From contig CAYPDX010000055.1 in NCBI GenBank assembly GCA_964409695.1, positions 1 through 7,476 on the forward strand: a DNA stretch of 7,476 bases, written 5' to 3'. The first letter of the stretch is position 1. Every line of letters begins with the position of its first letter. This stretch comes from JABDAD01 sp964409695 (GTDB lineage: Bacteria; Pseudomonadota; Alphaproteobacteria; Rickettsiales; Rickettsiaceae). The position numbers and the translations under genes were made by a program. The notes under the pieces are model-generated. The model worked only from the letters and a program-made list of their open reading frames with translations, was not told the origin of the DNA and did not search any database. This document shows, piece after piece, positions 1 through 5,676 of the stretch.

Positions 1-791
1 CTATTGATCATGCAAAATATTCAGACAAAGGTAAGGTAAGTATGCTATTAACTTCTGACGAAGAATCAAGTGGTAAATTCGGCACAAAAATGATGCTTGA
101 ATGGATGAAGGAGCAAAATATAAGGGTAGATTTTGCTATAGTTGGAGAACCTACCTCTTCTATGACAATGGGTGATACTATAAAAATCGGTAGAAGAGGA
201 AGTATTAATTTTGATTTAAAAGTAAATGGGAAACAAGGGCATGCAGCCTATCCAGAGCTTGCTACCAACCCTAATAGTATTATTGTCAAAATTCTAAATG
301 AAATTGATAATCATAAAATAGATTTCGGAAATGAGATATTTCAACCATCTAATTTAGAGATTATTTCAATCGATGTTGGAAATAATATAATGAATCTTAT
401 CCCACAAACAGCTTCAGCTAAATTTAATATTAGATTTAATAATATAAAAACTAGTGATCAAATTATCGCAGAGATTGAATCTATCATCAAAGAACATACT
501 TCAGATTATAAACTAATAACAAACTCAACTAGCGAAGCTTTTAAAGTGGGAATAACAGATTTTACAAATAAATTTTTAAAGATAGTAAGTGAGATTTGTT
601 TTGTTGATCCAGAGTTTTCTACATCGGGCGGAACCTCTGATGCCAGGTTTATAAAGGATTATTGTCCCCTTCTTGAATTTGGCCTATTAAATCAAACTGC
701 TCATCAAATTAACGAAAGAGCTAAAATTAGAGATTTACAAAAACTCTATACTGTGTATTATCGGGCCATAAAATCTTATCATGATGAGTAG
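1..791 (+). CDS. dapE: Succinyl-diaminopimelate desuccinylase, 5'-truncated by window edge
   Basis: This M20-family metallopeptidase hydrolyses N-succinyl-LL-2,6-diaminopimelate to succinate and LL-diaminopimelate in the cytoplasm, feeding lysine and peptidoglycan synthesis. The reading frame is open from base 3, so the ATG at 42 is an internal methionine and not the start. 262 residues are visible of the roughly 375 usual for the family; the missing N-terminus should carry the first zinc ligands (the H and D equivalent to H67 and D100 of Haemophilus DapE). Visible motifs, numbered from the first complete codon: TSDEE with the catalytic and bridging glutamates (E20, E21), VGEP with the ligand E49, GRRGS followed by QGHAAYP (H80, dimerisation/lid region), NLIP then FNIRF, GGTSDARF (209-216), and the C-terminal ligand H234 in TAHQINE. 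All DapE hallmarks are intact in the visible part. A weak terminator follows the stop. Confidence 0.95.
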   Translation, partial: IDHAKYSDKGKVSMLLTSDEESSGKFGTKMMLEWMKEQNIRVDFAIVGEPTSSMTMGDTIKIGRRGSINFDLKVNGKQGHAAYPELATNPNSIIVKILNEIDNHKIDFGNEIFQPSNLEIISIDVGNNIMNLIPQTASAKFNIRFNNIKTSDQIIAEIESIIKEHTSDYKLITNSTSEAFKVGITDFTNKFLKIVSEICFVDPEFSTSGGTSDARFIKDYCPLLEFGLLNQTAHQINERAKIRDLQKLYTVYYRAIKSYHDE

Positions 792-795
792 TTTT

Positions 796-820
796 TCTAA
801 TCAGATAATTAGGTTTTTTT
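796..820 (+). terminator. Probable weak Rho-independent terminator of dapE
   Basis: CTAAT (797-801) pairs with ATTAG (808-812) around a 6-nt loop, extendable by one T-G pair, and is followed by GTTTTTTT (813-820). It begins 5 nt after the dapE stop. The stem is short and AT-rich, so termination may be leaky. Confidence 0.5.
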
Positions 821-821
821 G

Positions 822-842
822 TGACTTAATATTCTTAAGTCA
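822..842. repeat. 8-bp perfect inverted repeat upstream of tRNA-Leu
   Basis: TGACTTAA (822-829) and TTAAGTCA (835-842) are exact inverted copies separated by TATTC. It lies between the dapE terminator and the tRNA and has no T-tract behind it, so it does not look like a terminator. It could be an operator-like site or a hairpin in the tRNA leader; function unknown. Confidence 0.4.
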
Positions 843-852
843 GAGTTATGAT

Positions 853-937
853 GCGGGTGTGGCGGAACTGGTAGACGCACTAGACTTAGGATCTAGCGCC
901 GCAAGGTATGGGGGTTCAAGTCCCTCCATCCGCACCA
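853..937 (+). tRNA. tRNA-Leu (anticodon UAG)
   Basis: An 85-nt cloverleaf. The acceptor arm GCGGGTG (853-859) pairs with CATCCGC (927-933) with one G-U pair; the discriminator A934 is followed by an encoded CCA (935-937). The anticodon stem CTAGA/TCTAG (880-884/892-896) encloses loop CTTAGGA with anticodon TAG at 887-889, reading CUN leucine codons. A long variable arm (class II tRNA) fits leucine, and GGTTCAAGTCC forms the T loop region. No consensus promoter is visible directly upstream. No terminator separates it from tig, so the two may share a transcript. Confidence 0.97.
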
Positions 938-971
938 TTTTTAAAAATATATATTGTTGAGTTGATTTTAC

Positions 972-2294
972 ATGAAAGTTACTGAAATTAAGAATGAAGG
1001 CTTAGAGCTTCACTGCCATGTTATAGTCCCTGCTAGCAAATTATCAGAAGTTATTGATACCAAGTTAGAAGAATTATCAAAGACAGTAAAACTTCCTGGA
1101 TTTAGACCTGGTAAAGTTCCTCTTAAAATCATTGAAAAAAAATACAGAGCCTCTGTGCTTTCAGAAGCTTTGCAGGGTGAAATTGAACATCAAGTCTCTC
1201 ATATTATTAAAGATAAAAAATTAAAACTTGCAGCACAAGCTCAGGTTGAAGATGTAAAATTTGAAGATGGAAAAGACGTTGAATTTAAGGTTATTTTTGA
1301 AAAAATGCCTGAAATCACTTTCCCTGATCTTGCAAAACTTAAACTTGTCAAGCCTGTTGTAAAAATTAAAGCTTCAGAAGTTGATGAAAAAATCAAAGAA
1401 TTTTTAGCTTTCAAAGCTCCCTTTAAAGCTGCTGCAAAAACAGCGAAAGCTTCCGACAAAGATAAGGTAATAATTGATTTCGAAGGGTTTTTAGATGGGA
1501 AAGCTTTCCCTGGTGGGAAAGGTGAAAACCATGGCCTTATTCTTGGAAGCAATTCGTTTATCCCTGGTTTTGAAGCTCAATTAATTGGAAAAAAAGCTGG
1601 AGATGAAACAACGGTTAAAGTTACTTTCCCTACAGAATATGGTGAAAAAACTCTAGCTGGCAAAGCAACAGAATTTAAAGTGAAAATTCATGAAGTTCAA
1701 AAGCCAGAAAAGCTTGAGATAAATGATGAACTTGCAAAGGAAGTAGGCGCCAAGGATTTAGCCGGTCTAAAAGCTAATATTGAAAAAATGCTTTCTAGAA
1801 ATTTTGAAGAGCAAAGCTATGTGCATCAAAAGATGGAATTATTTAATCAATTGGAGAATCTTCTAACTTTTGATATCCCAAAGTCTCTTCTCGAAAGAGA
1901 ATTACTGACTTTGAGAAATCAAGTTAAGGAGCTCAAAGATGAAGATCCAAAACTTAAAGGAAAATCTGAAAAAGAATTAGAAAAATATTCAGAAAAAATT
2001 GCTTTAAGAAGAATTAGGATTGGGCTTTTCTTGTCTGAATATGCAAATGTTAATAAAATCACACCTACAACAGATGATTTTAGAGCGGCAATTATGCAGC
2101 AAGCTAGATCTTATCCTGGAAGTGAAAAAGAAATTTTTGATTTTTATCAGAAGAATCCAAAAGCATTACAATCTCTTGCTGGTCCAATTTTGGAAGATAA
2201 AGCTGTAAAAGAACTTGTTGAAAAGAAAGTGAAAGTTACAGAGAAAGAATATACTCAAGAAGCTTTCGAAAAGCTAATGGAAGAATCTGAGTAA
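972..2294 (+). CDS. tig: Trigger factor (ribosome-associated chaperone / peptidyl-prolyl isomerase)
   Basis: Trigger factor docks on ribosomal protein L23 at the exit tunnel and shields nascent chains; its central FKBP-like domain isomerises X-Pro bonds. At 440 residues it is full length (E. coli 432). The ribosome-binding signature GFRPGKVP is at residues 43-50 in the N-terminal domain. The FKBP-type domain spans about 161-243 (IIDFEGFLDGKAFPGG, IPGFE at 197-201, VTFP, then the strand before EVQKPE). The helical C-terminal chaperone domain fills about 250-440 and is lysine- and glutamate-rich, including a stretch corresponding to the family's LLERE segment. The ATG at 972 is 34 nt after tRNA-Leu; the preceding bases give only a weak Shine-Dalgarno match. 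The downstream neighbour is a carbonic anhydrase after a 216-nt gap, not clpP as in many bacteria. Confidence 0.97.
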   Translation: MKVTEIKNEGLELHCHVIVPASKLSEVIDTKLEELSKTVKLPGFRPGKVPLKIIEKKYRASVLSEALQGEIEHQVSHIIKDKKLKLAAQAQVEDVKFEDGKDVEFKVIFEKMPEITFPDLAKLKLVKPVVKIKASEVDEKIKEFLAFKAPFKAAAKTAKASDKDKVIIDFEGFLDGKAFPGGKGENHGLILGSNSFIPGFEAQLIGKKAGDETTVKVTFPTEYGEKTLAGKATEFKVKIHEVQKPEKLEINDELAKEVGAKDLAGLKANIEKMLSRNFEEQSYVHQKMELFNQLENLLTFDIPKSLLERELLTLRNQVKELKDEDPKLKGKSEKELEKYSEKIALRRIRIGLFLSEYANVNKITPTTDDFRAAIMQQARSYPGSEKEIFDFYQKNPKALQSLAGPILEDKAVKELVEKKVKVTEKEYTQEAFEKLMEESE

Positions 2295-2334
2295 TTGTAA
2301 TTTATCTCCACCTTAAAAACCTTGTAATTTCTCA

Positions 2335-2340
2335 TATAAT
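2335..2340 (+). promoter_or_regulatory. Consensus -10 box (TATAAT) in the tig to carbonic anhydrase gap
   Basis: A perfect TATAAT lies 41 nt after the tig stop. The base run TTAAAA 16 nt upstream is only a poor -35 element. A start near 2347 would place the GC-rich island and the carbonic anhydrase gene on the transcript. In AT-rich DNA such a box can arise by chance. Confidence 0.35.
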
Positions 2341-2346
2341 GCGGAA

Positions 2347-2470
2347 TTCACGCTTTTTCTTTCCGAAATCTCAAACTTCATTTGCTAAGAAAAAGGGTGG
2401 CCCCGCATCGTAGTGGGCGGTGATGGTGCTTTTGAGAAACTCGCTTATTACAAAAGCTTTTTCCGTAATG
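2347..2470 (+). other. GC-rich, potentially structured intergenic element (candidate ncRNA, leader or repeat)
   Basis: Between tig and the carbonic anhydrase gene, bases 2395-2429 contain 25 G/C in 35, about 71%, in surroundings near 30%. TCTCAAA (2369-2375) is complementary to TTTGAGA (2431-2437) and would enclose this island as a 7-bp closing stem; inside, CCGC (2403-2406) can pair with GCGG (2417-2420). Downstream, ATTAC (2447-2451) and GTAAT (2465-2469) flank the palindrome AAAAGCTTTT. I recognise no known RNA family: the SRP RNA apical motif, the tmRNA ends and the RNase P core are not visible. Each reading frame is interrupted by stops. It could be a small RNA, a structured 5' leader of the carbonic anhydrase mRNA, or a dispersed repeat; the strand is assumed from the TATAAT box. 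Confidence 0.35.
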
Positions 2471-2510
2471 TGATTATTTTATAGACTTATACAAATTGCG
2501 TGAGTAAAAA

Positions 2511-3116
2511 ATGCAAGATAGTTTAGATAAACTGCTAAATGGCTACCAAGATTTTAGAAAAAAATATGCGCTTGGCGATGCGTCAGTTATGCATCATCTA
2601 TCTGAATATGGACAGAACCCAGATTTTATGGTAGTTGCTTGCTCAGATTCACGAGTTGATCCTGCTCTTATTCTTCAGTGTAAGCCAGGTGATTTATTTG
2701 TTGCAAGAAATGTTGCCAATATTATTCCTCAATTCGTAAAAGATAACTCTCACCATGGTACAAGTGCTGCCTTAGAATATGGTATTTGTTTTTTAAATGT
2801 AAAACATCTGATTATTTTAGGACATAGCCAGTGCGGGGGGATTCAAGCTTTGCTTCACCACGAGAATATGAAGAAAAATGACTTTATTGAAAATTGGGTT
2901 TCAATAATGAAACAAGATGATTTTCACCCAAGTACACCGGATGATTATGCAAAATTTGTTATTAAACAATCATATAAGAATTCCCTGACTTTTCCTTGGA
3001 TTAAAGAAAAAGTAGACAATGGAGATCTTCTTGTACATCTATGGTTCTTTGATATTAACTCAGGGCAAATTTTCGCTTATAACGAGAATGAAGATGAATT
3101 TAAACAACTGAAGTAG
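2511..3116 (+). CDS. Beta-class carbonic anhydrase
   Basis: A zinc enzyme interconverting CO2 and bicarbonate, supplying bicarbonate for carboxylation reactions or pH control; presumably cytoplasmic since no signal peptide is seen. At 201 residues it has the normal length for a bacterial beta-CA. The zinc ligands and the Asp-Arg dyad are all present: C44, D46 and R48 in ACSDSRVDP, and H105 with C108 in LGHSQCGG. FVARNVANIIP (63-73) and SAALEYGICFLNVKHLIILGH (85-105) match the family core. An in-frame TAA just upstream (2505-2507) fixes ATG 2511 as the first start; the Shine-Dalgarno match is poor. It is monocistronic, between the GC-rich gap and a convergent minus-strand gene. Nothing nearby (no cyanase, no sulfate transporter) indicates a special role. 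Confidence 0.95.
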   Translation: MQDSLDKLLNGYQDFRKKYALGDASVMHHLSEYGQNPDFMVVACSDSRVDPALILQCKPGDLFVARNVANIIPQFVKDNSHHGTSAALEYGICFLNVKHLIILGHSQCGGIQALLHHENMKKNDFIENWVSIMKQDDFHPSTPDDYAKFVIKQSYKNSLTFPWIKEKVDNGDLLVHLWFFDINSGQIFAYNENEDEFKQLK

Positions 3117-3127
3117 ATAAAATTATT

Positions 3128-3151
3128 AAAAAAAGGGGCTAAATACCCCTT
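3128..3151 (-). terminator. Rho-independent terminator of the minus-strand repeat protein gene
   Basis: Read on the minus strand, AAGGGG (complement of 3146-3151) pairs with CCCCTT (complement of 3133-3138) around a 7-nt loop, and a run of T follows (complement of the A-run 3128-3134). It lies 10 nt beyond the stop codon of the 257-residue gene. On the plus strand no T-tract follows the stem, so it probably terminates the carbonic anhydrase transcript only weakly. Confidence 0.85.
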
Positions 3152-3161
3152 CCAATTGATA

Positions 3162-3935
3162 TTATTGAATATCAAGATCTGCAAAGGCACCGCTTAAATT
3201 GATATCTACAATTCCTTTCTCGCTTTGAAGATCTAATGACGCAAAGCTATCGTTAAGAAAATTAAAAGCTATAGGAGCTTCAGGTGCACAAGGAGCGATA
3301 CCTGCATGTGCTTCTGCTGCTACAGCTTCTTCCTCGCTTTGAAGATCTAATGACGCAAAGCTATCGTTAAGAAAATTAAAAGCTATAGGAGCTTCAGGTG
3401 CACAAGGAGCGATACCTGCATGTGCTTCTGCTGCTACAGCTTCTTCCTCGCTTTGAAGATCTAATGACGCAAAGCTATCGTTAAGAAAATTAAAAGATAT
3501 AGGAGCTCTAAGTGGATATGGATCGATAACGTTAGCTTCTGGAACTGTGCCACCAAGAAAGTCATTTGCTATTTGATCTTCATCAAATTCATCTTCTTCT
3601 ACTCCTACTTCTTCACTAGAATTACCATCTTCAGAATACAATCCAGCCAATATATCTATCTCTGATGTATCAGTGGGCGTTCTCTCTGCTGCTTCACCTT
3701 CTTCAATATCCTCAATTAAACCTTCTACTTCAAAAGATAGCAATACTTCACTAAAATCATAGTTTTCAACTGTTAAAGAAGAAGCTACAATTCCATTGAG
3801 AATCTCAGTATTTTCAGATAGTGGTGTTTTTGCTACAACTTGTTTTTTTAGAGGAGATGGGGAGTCATTTTGACCTTCTAAATACCGTAAAGGTTTTGTT
3901 GGTGTTATTCCGCTTTGTTGTCTTGTTCCGTACAT
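3162..3935 (-). CDS. Acidic tandem-repeat protein of unknown function
   Basis: I do not recognise this 257-residue protein. Residues 1-50 are basic to neutral and polar (T, P, Q, K). Residues 60-135 are strongly acidic with many E/D runs. Residues 144-257 are three head-to-tail copies of a 38-residue unit (144-181, 182-219, 220-257). Each copy starts API(A/S)FNFLNDSFASLDLQSE; the first two then continue with an Ala/Glu-rich stretch and GIAPCAPE, while the third diverges after LQSE. The last 11 residues (LSGAFADLDIQ) are a degenerate fourth copy of the LNDSFASLDLQ core. No signal peptide or membrane segment is seen. The start is well supported: ATG 3935 has AAGAGGA 5-8 nt upstream, and a good promoter lies about 65 nt further. 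A strong terminator follows the stop, so it is an intact single-gene unit. In acidity and tandem repeats it resembles secreted tandem-repeat effectors of Ehrlichia; this is analogy, not homology. Confidence 0.85.
   Translation of the reverse strand: MYGTRQQSGITPTKPLRYLEGQNDSPSPLKKQVVAKTPLSENTEILNGIVASSLTVENYDFSEVLLSFEVEGLIEDIEEGEAAERTPTDTSEIDILAGLYSEDGNSSEEVGVEEDEFDEDQIANDFLGGTVPEANVIDPYPLRAPISFNFLNDSFASLDLQSEEEAVAAEAHAGIAPCAPEAPIAFNFLNDSFASLDLQSEEEAVAAEAHAGIAPCAPEAPIAFNFLNDSFASLDLQSEKGIVDINLSGAFADLDIQ
3219..3507. repeat. 114-bp tandem direct repeat, about 2.5 copies
   Basis: The copies at 3219-3332 and 3333-3446 are identical over all 114 bases. A third, partial copy at 3447-3507 matches for 61 bases with a single mismatch (C to A at its 51st base), then diverges. 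The period is a multiple of three, so each copy adds 38 codons in frame to the minus-strand gene. Perfect nucleotide identity, including synonymous sites, points to recent duplication or ongoing slippage or recombination. Confidence 0.97.
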
Positions 3936-3939
3936 ATTG

Positions 3940-3946
3940 TCCTCTT
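3940..3946 (-). promoter_or_regulatory. Ribosome binding site of the repeat protein gene
   Basis: The minus strand reads AAGAGGA here, 4 nt before the ATG at 3935-3933. It is one of the clearest Shine-Dalgarno sequences in the window and supports that start. Confidence 0.7.
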
Positions 3947-4003
3947 TAATTTTTTTAAATTATATTTTTTTATGATTAATTAAAAGTAATATATTCCGCG
4001 CAA

Positions 4004-4032
4004 TTGATAAGGCATTACTTAATTTTTGTCAA
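4004..4032 (-). promoter_or_regulatory. Sigma-70 type promoter for the repeat protein gene
   Basis: On the minus strand a perfect -35 TTGACA (complement of 4027-4032) is followed by a 17-nt spacer and a -10 TATCAA (complement of 4004-4009, 4 of 6 matches). Transcription would start near 3997, leaving an AT-rich leader of about 60 nt before the ATG at 3935. Confidence 0.6.
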
Positions 4033-4075
4033 TTATTATTTGGTGCAAATATAAATATATTTTTATGTTTTTGTT

Positions 4076-4135
4076 ATGCGACTTTTAAAAGGAGTGACAT
4101 TTCTGCTAGGCAGCTCTATCGCTATAGTAATTTAA
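4076..4135 (+). other. Short signal-peptide-like ORF in frame with the downstream 189-codon gene
   Basis: ATG 4076 opens 19 codons, MRLLKGVTFLLGSSIAIVI, ending in TAA at 4133-4135. The peptide has a basic start (R2, K5) and a hydrophobic core, as in a signal peptide or membrane anchor. It lies exactly 44 codons before ATG 4208, in the same frame, and the frame is open on both sides of this single stop. It may be the former N-terminus of the downstream gene, cut off by a nonsense change, or an independent small membrane peptide or leader. No clear Shine-Dalgarno precedes it. Confidence 0.35.
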
Positions 4136-4207
4136 TTAAAAAATTCTAGATTATATGACTATAGATCTCTAACATCAGAATCTATAAAACCATCGAATGG
4201 AGAAGAA

Positions 4208-4777
4208 ATGAGTGGATCACCCGCCGTTGAAGATAGGTCATTATTATCAAAGATAGTAAAAGATACTTCGCACCCTATAAAATTGGGGGCAAGACTACGC
4301 AAAGCAGAGAGTTCAGGTAAAAAAATAGGATTGGCCACGGTTGCTGTATCAGCAGTAGAAGATAATACAAAATTTTTCACAAGCTCTAAAGTAGAAGTTG
4401 CAATTATTTGCAGAAAATCACCAGAAGCAGGAAGTTTTAGAGATGTTGATGTGGTTGTAAGAAAAGGCCCAGCTGTAGTTGGTATTGAAATGACAGATGA
4501 GAGTGGGAAAAAAAATGGATCATCTTTTGTTCTTGAATTCGACTCTGCCGGCAAAGTAAAAAAAACTATGCCAGACTTTGATAATATCAAAATGGATAGG
4601 ATCGGAGAAAGAGGAGTTGCCTATGTTGAAACCAATGGGAAAAAATCTATTTTACCTTTTAGCGAAGAGAAAATTAAGTCAATTCAGATAGAACTTGCTG
4701 AACGCGTGAAGACAAAAAAGATAGCAAAAACTTCAAAAAGCACACGCAAAAAACAAGCGGCCCCTATGTCGATATAG
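4208..4777 (+). CDS. Hypothetical protein with lysine-rich tail, possibly N-terminally shortened
   Basis: I do not recognise this 189-residue protein. The chosen ATG has GGAG 5 nt upstream, though those bases are also codons of the longer open frame. Reading back, the frame stays open for 24 codons (polar, SRLYDYRSLTSESIKPSNG) to a TAA at 4133-4135; before that stop lies a 19-codon signal-like ORF in the same frame. The visible protein is a mixed polar/beta-like domain (about 20-150: VEVAIICRK, DVDVVVRKGPAVVGIEM, SFVLEFD) and a strongly basic C-terminus (166-182, ten Lys/Arg in 17). It has no Cys-rich motif, Walker box or evident catalytic signature. The basic tail could bind nucleic acid or act as a nuclear-localisation-like signal; that is speculation. 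The overlapping minus-strand ORF looks like a shadow. The gene converges on a minus-strand gene relic. Confidence 0.65.
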   Translation: MSGSPAVEDRSLLSKIVKDTSHPIKLGARLRKAESSGKKIGLATVAVSAVEDNTKFFTSSKVEVAIICRKSPEAGSFRDVDVVVRKGPAVVGIEMTDESGKKNGSSFVLEFDSAGKVKKTMPDFDNIKMDRIGERGVAYVETNGKKSILPFSEEKIKSIQIELAERVKTKKIAKTSKSTRKKQAAPMSI

Positions 4778-4786
4778 TACACTAGC

Positions 4787-4807
4787 CGCTGCCCAGATTA
4801 AGCAGCG
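4787..4807. terminator. GC-rich hairpin between convergent genes
   Basis: CGCTGC (4787-4792) pairs with GCAGCG (4802-4807) around a 9-nt loop. It sits 10 nt after the plus-strand stop at 4777 and overlaps the stop codon of the minus-strand ORF (4798-4800). No T-tract follows on either strand, so a role in termination or 3'-end protection is only plausible. Confidence 0.35.
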
Positions 4808-5676
4808 TCACCAAGTAAATGACAAGTCACCTCATCTATGTACCCTACTGGATCTTCTATCGTTGATATTACGCGTTCATTAAACAAAGTGTTATCAGAA
4901 AGTAACTCAGCTGAATGAGACGAAATCTTACGCACAAACTCCGCAACCCATGCTCTCGAGCGATTATCTATGACTTCCTTTTGATAATCAAAATTCTGGC
5001 ATTGCTGCGGCATCTGAGTGATCACTTATAATTGTACCATCATCTGAGCAGGAGGTACTACTTGCTTCTTCACCGCTACAATCAATAAATAATTTTTTAG
5101 AAGCAGCTCCTGATGAAGATTTTTTTGATGGTGAAGATTCCATATTTGGAATCTCAATTTCTGATGATTCTTTTTTTACCGTTTCTTCTACTTGTCGTAC
5201 GACTACTTCTAATTCTCTTGTATTTAGCGTAATTTTTTTAGATTTTGCTAACGCGAATTTTATCTGTAATTCTTTAAGCTTCTCACATTCACCTGAAATT
5301 TTTTTCTTTAATGTATCTTTAACCTTTGTCTTAAGCTTACTTAGACCTTTTAATTTAAATCCTGAGTTGACTCTGAATTATTAAGCTCTCTAAAATCCTT
5401 CAACATTGACTTAAAATATGAAACTTCAATTTCTGTAGCGCCATCTTCACCAAATAAAATCTTATCTCTTTCTTCAGAAGTTTCTATAAATTATTTGACC
5501 ATTTTTAAAAATATGATTTGTACTCTATCTTCATAAAAAAATCTCAATTTAATATTATTAATAATAGAATTACTGACTATATATAGTATATTCTCAAACA
5601 ACTCAATCGTAACAAATGATGTTATTGAGAATTCGGGATTACAGATTGACCAGAGGCAAGTAAGGTGGTAAAAATC
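4798..5676 (-). pseudogene. Frame-disrupted hypothetical gene (or gene using frameshifting)
   Basis: No single frame explains this stretch, but consecutive open segments on the minus strand read like one protein. Segment 1 runs 5676 to 5494 (61 codons, hydrophobic and aromatic, no usual start near its beginning) and stops at TAA 5493-5491. The same frame resumes with FIETSEERDKILFGEDG and runs to TAA 5352-5350. Segment 2, in another frame, is open from 5377 to 4988 (129 codons, no ATG in the first half). It is Lys/Glu-rich and coiled-coil-like, then Ser-rich and acidic (KKSSSGAASKKLFID, SSTSCSDDG). Segment 3 returns to the first frame: 75 codons from GTG 5025 to 4798, containing RAWVAEFVRK. 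Two opposite single-base shifts plus one nonsense codon would join these into about 290 residues. I do not recognise the family. Segment 1 is the least certain part. Alternatives are separate small ORFs, sequencing errors, or programmed frameshifting at 5353-5359. Confidence 0.55.
5328..5359 (-). other. Candidate -1 ribosomal frameshift site (slippery heptamer plus stem-loop)
   Basis: On the minus strand the heptamer T TTA AAT (5359-5353) is in the zero frame of the upstream open segment and is followed directly by its TAA stop (5352-5350). It fits the X XXY YYZ pattern. A -1 slip there enters exactly the downstream 129-codon open frame, which has no start of its own nearby. After a 6-nt spacer, GTCTAAG (5346-5340) pairs with CTTAAGAC (5335-5328, one bulged A) around loop TAAG. 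The geometry matches known -1 frameshift signals, but the stem is weak, and such heptamers are common by chance in AT-rich DNA. Confidence 0.3.

Noticed and set aside
42..44. ATG at 42 as the dapE start
   Set aside because: The frame is open to the window edge and the residues before it read as dapE sequence; the protein would lack essential N-terminal zinc ligands.
847..852. TATGAT as a -10 box for tRNA-Leu
   Set aside because: It touches the first base of the mature tRNA, so transcription would start inside the tRNA.
1241..1552. Minus-strand ORF inside tig
   Set aside because: Antisense to conserved trigger factor sequence; low-complexity Ser/Phe composition typical of the reverse of Lys/Glu-rich coding DNA.
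2020..2208. Plus-strand out-of-frame ORF inside tig
   Set aside because: Fully within the trigger factor coding sequence in another frame, without its own RBS.
2339..2413. Small ORF from the ATG at 2339 (24 codons) in the GC-rich gap
   Set aside because: Too short, no Shine-Dalgarno, and the ATG overlaps the TATAAT box; the pairing potential suggests RNA rather than protein.
2395..2437. GC-rich island considered as SRP RNA, tmRNA or RNase P RNA
   Set aside because: None of the conserved core motifs of these RNAs could be found in or around the island.
3219..3507. Tandem repeat considered as a CRISPR array
   Set aside because: The units are 114 bp, directly adjacent without unique spacers, and in frame within a coding sequence.
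4159..4590. Minus-strand ORF of 143 codons overlapping the 189-codon plus-strand gene
   Set aside because: It lies antisense to a plus-strand frame that is open for longer, has an upstream GGAG and gives a more protein-like composition. The antisense product is Ser/Thr/Phe/Leu-rich as expected for a shadow.
5537..5671. Plus-strand open frame without ATG ending in LQIDQRQVRW, possibly the tail of a transposase or other gene
   Set aside because: Only about 45 codons, no start, no recognised family, and it overlaps the minus-strand relic. It weakens confidence in the first segment of that relic, but I cannot support either as a separate gene.
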